Assembly (NCBI GenBank): GCA_021157815.1
Contig: JAGGVT010000115.1
Location: 1-5,566 of the forward strand
Reading direction: 5' to 3'
Source: a bacterium
GTDB lineage: Bacteria; JAJVIF01; JAGGVT01
Length of the DNA: 5,566 bases
Shown: positions 1 to 3,344 of the stretch, piece by piece
Layout: each line of letters begins with the position of its first letter
How positions within the stretch are numbered: position 1 is the first letter of the stretch
Notes under the pieces: generated by a model
What the model was told of the DNA's origin: nothing
Seen by the model: only the letters and a program-made list of their open reading frames with translations
Database searches by the model: none
Position numbers and translations under genes: made by a program

Positions 1-147
1 ATACAGCTGGAAGTAACCTTCCTCTGATGTGTAATATTCCTGAACCGGCAGATTAAATGTGTTCACAATGTAAACGTACGCATTCTCAATCGGAAGACCG
101 GTTTCCTTATCCTGGACAAAACCCTCGCCATTCGTACCGGGTACAAA
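1..147 (-). pseudogene. Truncated fragment of a surface protein with a carboxypeptidase-regulatory-like domain (partial, start missing)
   Basis: The minus strand is open for 49 codons from 147 to the left edge and continues outside the window. The translation contains GFVQDKETGLPIENAYVYI and then a conserved-looking SEEGYFQLY. This is the typical pattern of the CarboxypepD_reg / CNA-B-like beta-sandwich family (G-x-V-x-D-x-x-T-G-x-P-I-x-x-A-x-V-x-I, then G-x-F). Such domains are found in secreted, periplasmic or outer-membrane proteins. The frame has no ATG, GTG or TTG where a start is expected. An in-frame TAA lies at 148-150, and the domain homology begins only about seven codons after it. 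No signal peptide is visible. I read this as a gene that has lost its 5' part, with the break inside the short palindrome at 131-147. The alternatives are a sequencing or assembly join, or an unusual start further left. The domain call is fairly safe from the motif; pseudogene status is inference. Confidence 0.55.
131..147. repeat. Short imperfect GGTAC palindrome, copy A
   Basis: TTCGTACC and GGTACAAA flank a single central G; seven of the eight arm positions are complementary. A related 19-bp sequence lies in inverted orientation around 3232-3250 (15 of 19 positions agree when that copy is reverse-complemented). The palindrome coincides with the point where the minus-strand surface-protein frame breaks down. 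It resembles, from memory, the widespread intergenic palindromes of the GGTGCC-N-GGCACC type often seen near REP-associated transposases. No transposase is present in this window. Confidence 0.45.
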
Positions 148-156
148 TTAATTTAA

Positions 157-165
157 TGCTATAAT
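157..165 (+). promoter_or_regulatory. Extended -10 promoter of the Smr gene
   Basis: The sequence TGCTATAAT is a perfect extended -10 element (TGn plus TATAAT). No good -35 is present at a 16-18 bp spacing, as expected for extended -10 promoters. The predicted transcription start is about 7 nt after the box, near 172-173. That is on or next to the in-frame ATG at 173-175, so the mRNA would be leaderless or almost so. This fits the absence of any Shine-Dalgarno sequence ahead of either candidate start. It also means that the first ATG (164-166), which overlaps the -10 box, is probably not translated from this promoter. Confidence 0.5.
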
Positions 166-433
166 GGCTCTCATGATTCCTGAAATCGACATGCATAAGC
201 ATTTCAAGGACAAGGACAAAACACAAAAGATAATCGATCTCTTTTTACGCGACATGGTGGAACAAGGCTATTCAACTGTCAGAATTATTCATGGCAAAGG
301 AAAAGGTAATTACAGGAAACTGATTTATTCATATCTGGAAAAGCATGAGCTGGTTGAGGGATTCACGTTGTGCGATGTGACACACGGCGGCAGTGGCGCC
401 ACGTTTGTTCATTTGAAAGGAAAAATAATTTAA
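164..433 (+). CDS. Small stand-alone Smr-domain protein
   Basis: This 89-residue protein consists almost entirely of one Smr (small MutS-related) domain. That fold is known from the C-terminus of MutS2 and from SmrA/SmrB, where it binds or nicks branched DNA or cleaves mRNA on collided ribosomes. The visible family motifs are IDMHKH at residues 8-13 (the LDLHG position), IIHGKGKG at 41-48 (the HGKGxG signature), and GGSGATFVHL at 75-84 (the usual GGxGATxVxL ending). The Gly after DxH is replaced by Lys12, while Asp9 and His11 are kept. There is no MutS ATPase and no long N-terminal extension, so the partner or substrate cannot be read from the sequence. The start is uncertain. The ATG at 173 (MIPEIDMH) fits the promoter at 157-165 better than the ATG at 164; neither has an SD. 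The gene is divergent from the truncated fragment on its left and convergent with the CorC operon on its right. The domain call is confident; the exact activity is not. Confidence 0.85.
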   Translation: MALMIPEIDMHKHFKDKDKTQKIIDLFLRDMVEQGYSTVRIIHGKGKGNYRKLIYSYLEKHELVEGFTLCDVTHGGSGATFVHLKGKII

Positions 434-454
434 GCGAATTGCTCAGTTTAATGT

Positions 455-481
455 AACCCGGCGTCCCTTCGCCGGGGGGTT
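455..481. terminator. GC-rich hairpin between convergent genes, probable shared terminator
   Basis: CCCGGCG (457-463) pairs perfectly with CGCCGGG (470-476) around a 6-nt loop. The stem lies in the 49-nt gap between the Smr stop codon (431-433) and the stop of the second CorC gene (483-485). The flanks are AA on the left and GGGTT on the right. Neither strand has a strong T-tract (only TTACATT on the minus strand), so this is a weak intrinsic terminator or an mRNA 3'-end stabilising stem. The position between convergent stops is the main argument for a terminator role. Confidence 0.6.
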
Positions 482-482
482 C

Positions 483-1745
483 CTACGAATTCCCGTTCCT
501 GTCAATTTTTAATTTAATCTGGTCTATTCGACGATTTTCCATTTTCATAACGGTGAAAACCATTCCCGCATGCTGGATTGACATGCCCTCCTCAGGCACT
601 CGACCAAACAAACCAGCGACAAATCCGCCTATTGTTTCGTATTCTTCCTCAAATAATTCAATCTCCAGTTCAGCGTTTATCTCATCTACTGAGAGACGGC
701 CATCCAGAAGGAAAGCGCCATGCCCAAGCCGGACGACTTTCTCCTCAGGCTCATCATGCTCATCGTAGATTTCGCCAACAACCTCCTCAAGAAGGTCTTC
801 CAGAGTGACAATTCCGGTGATACTTCCCGCCTCATCCACAACCATGGCGATATGGCTGCGCTCCTTCTGGAAATCAAGCATCAAATCCAAAACGCGTTTC
901 TTCTCAGGAACGAAAGTAATATCCCGTTTTAGTTCGTATATCGGTATTTCATGCTTGTTTGAGACATGAGCTTTTATCAGGTCTTTGACATTAAGGAATC
1001 CTACAATGTTCTCTTCATCATCATTCTTATACATGGGTATTCTCGAAAAACCGTGAGAGTGGATTTCATCATAAGCCTCGCGAACCGATATTTCCGCCGG
1101 AAGAGAGTTGATATCTCCCCGGAGTGTCATGACACGTTCAACCATAGTCTCCGCGAAATCGATTATTCTAAGCCCGAATTCCCTTTCATCCGCGTCAACA
1201 GTACCCTCCTGATTGCCCTGGATAAACGCTAAACGAATCTGTTTTTCACTTACCAGATGCTTGTCAGCCTCATCAGGATTGATGTTCTTGATGAAGAGTG
1301 ACGGAATGAAATGCGCAAATTCAATTAATGGATTTAAGATTCTGCCAATGAATGAGACTGCAGGAGCAATAATTAGAGCGAATCTATCCGAAGCCTCAAG
1401 CGCAATTGATTTTGGTATTATCTCTCCGAAAACAAGAATGATGCCGTCAAACAGCAGGATGCTTGCCAGCAGCATCCACCAGTTATCCTCATGCCCTTTG
1501 CCAAGAATGGATTCTCCCAGCATTGTGAATGTGACTATTGCGATATTATTACCAAGAAGAATGGTTCCGAAAAGGACTTTGCGGTTTGTTACTAATTTAT
1601 GTGCGCTCAGAGCGCGGCGGTCACCAGCGGTTGAGAGCCTTTTAAGGTGCTGTGGATTTGTCGCGACAAGTGATGCCTCGCTCATTGAGAAGAAAAAGGT
1701 GAATCCGAGGCTTACGAGCATAATTATAATTACAGCAGTAATCAT
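483..1745 (-). CDS. CNNM/CorC (HlyC/CorC) family membrane protein, second gene of a tandem pair
   Basis: This 420-residue protein has the full-length CorC/TlyC architecture. The DUF21/CNNM transmembrane domain has helices at about 1-24, 58-80, 88-112 and 122-146. A pair of CBS domains follows at about 203-258 and 269-328, and a C-terminal CorC_HlyC (transporter-associated) domain at about 335-415. Family landmarks in the membrane part are FFSMSEASL (18-26), LLGNNIA (63-69) and GEIIPKSIALE (107-117). The polar residues of these motifs form the Mg2+/Na+ site in solved CorB/CorC structures. The second CBS motif contains GIVTLEDLLEEVVGEI, whose Thr and Asp are the usual nucleotide-ribose contacts of CBS pairs. 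Family members sit in the inner membrane and export or transport Mg2+ (often also Co2+); older annotations as hemolysins are misleading. The ATG directly follows the TAA of the upstream paralogue with no gap, and the gene ends in TAG at the shared hairpin. Substrate and direction are inferred from the family. Confidence 0.93.
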   Translation of the reverse strand: MITAVIIIMLVSLGFTFFFSMSEASLVATNPQHLKRLSTAGDRRALSAHKLVTNRKVLFGTILLGNNIAIVTFTMLGESILGKGHEDNWWMLLASILLFDGIILVFGEIIPKSIALEASDRFALIIAPAVSFIGRILNPLIEFAHFIPSLFIKNINPDEADKHLVSEKQIRLAFIQGNQEGTVDADEREFGLRIIDFAETMVERVMTLRGDINSLPAEISVREAYDEIHSHGFSRIPMYKNDDEENIVGFLNVKDLIKAHVSNKHEIPIYELKRDITFVPEKKRVLDLMLDFQKERSHIAMVVDEAGSITGIVTLEDLLEEVVGEIYDEHDEPEEKVVRLGHGAFLLDGRLSVDEINAELEIELFEEEYETIGGFVAGLFGRVPEEGMSIQHAGMVFTVMKMENRRIDQIKLKIDRNGNS

Positions 1746-3086
1746 TTATTCCACAGGCTCCTTTAAACTCCCCTTCACTGCCGGGGTTTGCCTGGCTTTG
1801 CGGATTTCAATTTCGGTAATTCGCTGGTTCTCCACTTTATGAATTTTGAATATCAGTCCTGACATTTCAATTTGGTTACCCTCATCGGGAATTCGCCCAA
1901 GTTGCATATATATCAACCCGCCGACTGTATCCGCGCCATTTTCAGGAAATTCAACATCAACCAGGTCTTCAAGGTCGTGAAGATTAAGTTTGCCCTCGAC
2001 AATCCAGACTCCCTTTTCCTCGCGCGCCAACGGCTCCTCCTGGTCGAATTCATCCTCGATTTCACCAACGATTTCCTCAAGAACATCCTCGATTGTTACG
2101 AGTCCCGCGGTACCGCCATATTCGTCAGCAACAATAGCAAAATGATTCTTTTTTCTTTTCATATCGTTGAACAGTTTTGAAAGCGCCATCTCCTCAGGAA
2201 CAAACTCAACCTCTCGGATTAAATCATTCAAAGGCATTTCATTAACATTCTCATCAGAAAGCCTGTCGAGAAGGTCTTTTGCATAAATAAGCCCGACTAT
2301 GTTATCCCTGTCTTTCCCATAGACAGGAATTCGTGAATGGCCGGTTTCAACCACCATTTTAAGCGCATCCGACATCTTTGCGGTATGTTTCAACGCGTTC
2401 ATATCCACTCTGGGGATCATGACATCCCTTACTCGAAGGTCACCGAACTCGAAAATGGAGTGTATCATTTCGCGTTCATGTTCCTGGATTACTCCCTCCT
2501 CCTCGCCTGTTTCGATAAGATCAATTATCTCCTCTTCGGAAATCGGGGCGGCGCTTGATGACAGGGTGATTCCGACCATTCTCAGAAGAAGTTTCGACAG
2601 GTTATATGCCAGCCAGACAACAGGTGTTGATACTACAATTGTGAATTTCAGGAATCCCGCACGTTTAAGAGCGTGATACTCAGGATTCTGATGAAATAAA
2701 TTCTTGGGGAGAATCTCGCAGAATAGGATTAAACCCGTTGTAAGAACAATACCGCCAGCGACAAGAAACCATGAATCAAAACCATATTTATCACTTAGCA
2801 CAATCAGCACATTCGCCCATAAAACCACCATCACGACATTTGCCGTGACGTTGGCTACAAGCAGTGTTGATACAATCCGGCTTGGGCGCTTAAGGATATC
2901 GAGAAGGATTTTCGCCGCGCGATTTCCCTCCTCCTTGAGCTCGAGCAAACGTATCCTGCTTGCCGACAGTATTGCAACTTCACTTCCACTGAATATCGCG
3001 GATAAGTAACCGCAGATAACGATGATGAAGAACTTAAAGAGGATTATCAGTACCCATATACTACCAGGACCAGGGTCGTCGTCCAA
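1746..3086 (-). CDS. CNNM/CorC (HlyC/CorC) family membrane protein, first gene of a tandem pair
   Basis: This 446-residue protein has the same layout as its downstream neighbour. DUF21/CNNM helices lie at about 10-32, 72-97, 104-128 and 143-170, CBS domains at about 219-273 and 286-347, and the CorC_HlyC domain at about 355-430. Recognisable motifs are FSGSEVAIL (32-40), LLVANVTANV (75-84), CEILPKNL (123-130; the usual Gly of GEIxPK is Cys here), RDVMIPRVDM (220-229), SRIPVY (251-256) and GLVTIEDVLEEIVGEIEDEF (328-347). It is probably an inner-membrane Mg2+/divalent cation transporter regulated through nucleotide binding at the CBS pair. The two genes are clearly paralogous but divergent, so they may have different substrates or form a hetero-oligomer. 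The start is TTG at 3084-3086. It has a good SD 7 nt upstream, an in-frame TGA lies just before it (3099-3101), and no in-frame ATG occurs before the second helix. The start is therefore well supported. Confidence 0.93.
   Translation of the reverse strand: MDDDPGPGSIWVLIILFKFFIIVICGYLSAIFSGSEVAILSASRIRLLELKEEGNRAAKILLDILKRPSRIVSTLLVANVTANVVMVVLWANVLIVLSDKYGFDSWFLVAGGIVLTTGLILFCEILPKNLFHQNPEYHALKRAGFLKFTIVVSTPVVWLAYNLSKLLLRMVGITLSSSAAPISEEEIIDLIETGEEEGVIQEHEREMIHSIFEFGDLRVRDVMIPRVDMNALKHTAKMSDALKMVVETGHSRIPVYGKDRDNIVGLIYAKDLLDRLSDENVNEMPLNDLIREVEFVPEEMALSKLFNDMKRKKNHFAIVADEYGGTAGLVTIEDVLEEIVGEIEDEFDQEEPLAREEKGVWIVEGKLNLHDLEDLVDVEFPENGADTVGGLIYMQLGRIPDEGNQIEMSGLIFKIHKVENQRITEIEIRKARQTPAVKGSLKEPVE
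1758..1764 (-). promoter_or_regulatory. Ribosome binding site of the second CorC gene, inside the first
   Basis: AAAGGAG on the minus strand lies within the last codons of the upstream CorC gene, 12 nt before the ATG at 1745. The spacing is somewhat long. Because the upstream stop codon TAA abuts this ATG directly, translation of the second gene probably depends largely on terminating ribosomes (translational coupling), with the SD helping reinitiation. Confidence 0.6.
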
Positions 3087-3093
3087 AATCCAG

Positions 3094-3100
3094 TCACCTC
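3094..3100 (-). promoter_or_regulatory. Shine-Dalgarno that fixes the TTG start of the first CorC gene
   Basis: GAGGTGA on the minus strand ends 7 nt before the TTG at 3084-3086. An in-frame TGA overlaps this region, so the frame cannot begin earlier. The protein needs its first membrane helix (residues 10-32), which rules out later ATG codons. Confidence 0.75.
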
Positions 3101-3131
3101 ACTGACATTTTAATGCCTGCATACCGGCTAA

Positions 3132-3160
3132 ATTATAAATCAAGCTTGCCCTATAGGCAA
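3132..3160 (-). promoter_or_regulatory. Sigma70-type promoter of the CorC operon
   Basis: On the minus strand TTGCCT (3155-3160; four of six bases match TTGACA) is followed after exactly 17 bp by a perfect TATAAT (3132-3137). The transcription start would fall near 3125, giving a 5' leader of about 38 nt that carries the SD at 3094-3100. This leader is too short to hold an M-box or other Mg2+ riboswitch, so any metal control would act at initiation. Confidence 0.65.
3146..3160. promoter_or_regulatory. Inverted repeat overlapping the -35 box, possible operator
   Basis: TTGCC (3146-3150) and GGCAA (3156-3160) form a perfect 5-bp inverted repeat with a 5-bp spacer, covering the -35 element of the CorC operon promoter. 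The half-site is short and could be chance, but its position suits a repressor site. No regulator gene is nearby. Confidence 0.25.
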
Positions 3161-3232
3161 TCAGTTTCCATTTGGAATATCGGTTCAGAATATCTGTTGA
3201 TTTAGTAGTTTCAGTTATGCAAGTCACTCAAA

Positions 3233-3249
3233 TCGGTACCAGGCACGAA
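3233..3249. repeat. Short imperfect GGTAC palindrome, copy B
   Basis: TCGGTACC, a central A, then GGCACGAA. Read on the minus strand, the 19-bp stretch ATTCGTGCCTGGTACCGAT matches ATTCGTACCGGGTACAAAT of copy A (130-148) at 15 of 19 positions. Its own arms are less well paired than those of copy A (five of eight). It lies 8 bp from the long perfect palindrome at 3258-3286, so the two may belong to one composite intergenic element. Confidence 0.4.
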
Positions 3250-3257
3250 TTATCAAC

Positions 3258-3286
3258 GTAGGGGTGGGTTTTAAACCCACCCCTAC
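3258..3286. repeat. 29-bp perfect palindrome, REP-like intergenic element or stem-loop
   Basis: Two 14-nt arms, GTAGGGGTGGGTTT and AAACCCACCCCTAC, are exact reverse complements around one central T. It lies 58 nt downstream of the stop codon of the propeller gene and about 100 bp upstream of the CorC operon promoter. As RNA it would form a very stable hairpin on either strand and could end or protect the propeller mRNA, but no T-tract follows on either strand (GTTGATAATT on the minus strand). Palindromes starting GTAGGGG and ending CCCCTAC are, from memory, common as dispersed intergenic repeats in several environmental lineages. Confidence 0.65.
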
Positions 3287-3344
3287 AAGGATATTACACA
3301 TCAATCAACAATATGGTGAATCATTTATTTTTACTTATAAACTC

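Noticed and set aside
1213-1842. A 209-codon open frame on the plus strand.
   Set aside because: It lies antisense across the junction of the two CorC genes, which are strongly supported by family motifs; its translation has no recognisable domain, and it is a mirror of their codon bias.
3062-3086. The N-terminus of the first CorC protein (MDDDPGPGS) resembles the DFDPGPG motif of the neighbouring propeller protein.
   Set aside because: Codon choice differs, only about seven residues match, and the rest of the reading frame is an ordinary DUF21 helix. Most likely coincidence.
3087-3131. A Mg2+-sensing riboswitch (M-box) ahead of the CorC operon.
   Set aside because: The predicted leader is only about 38 nt and shows no conserved M-box elements.
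3087-3344. A small gene or tRNA in the 258-nt intergenic region.
   Set aside because: No frame with an SD and sensible coding content, and no cloverleaf or CCA-end pattern, was seen; the region is explained by promoter and palindromes.
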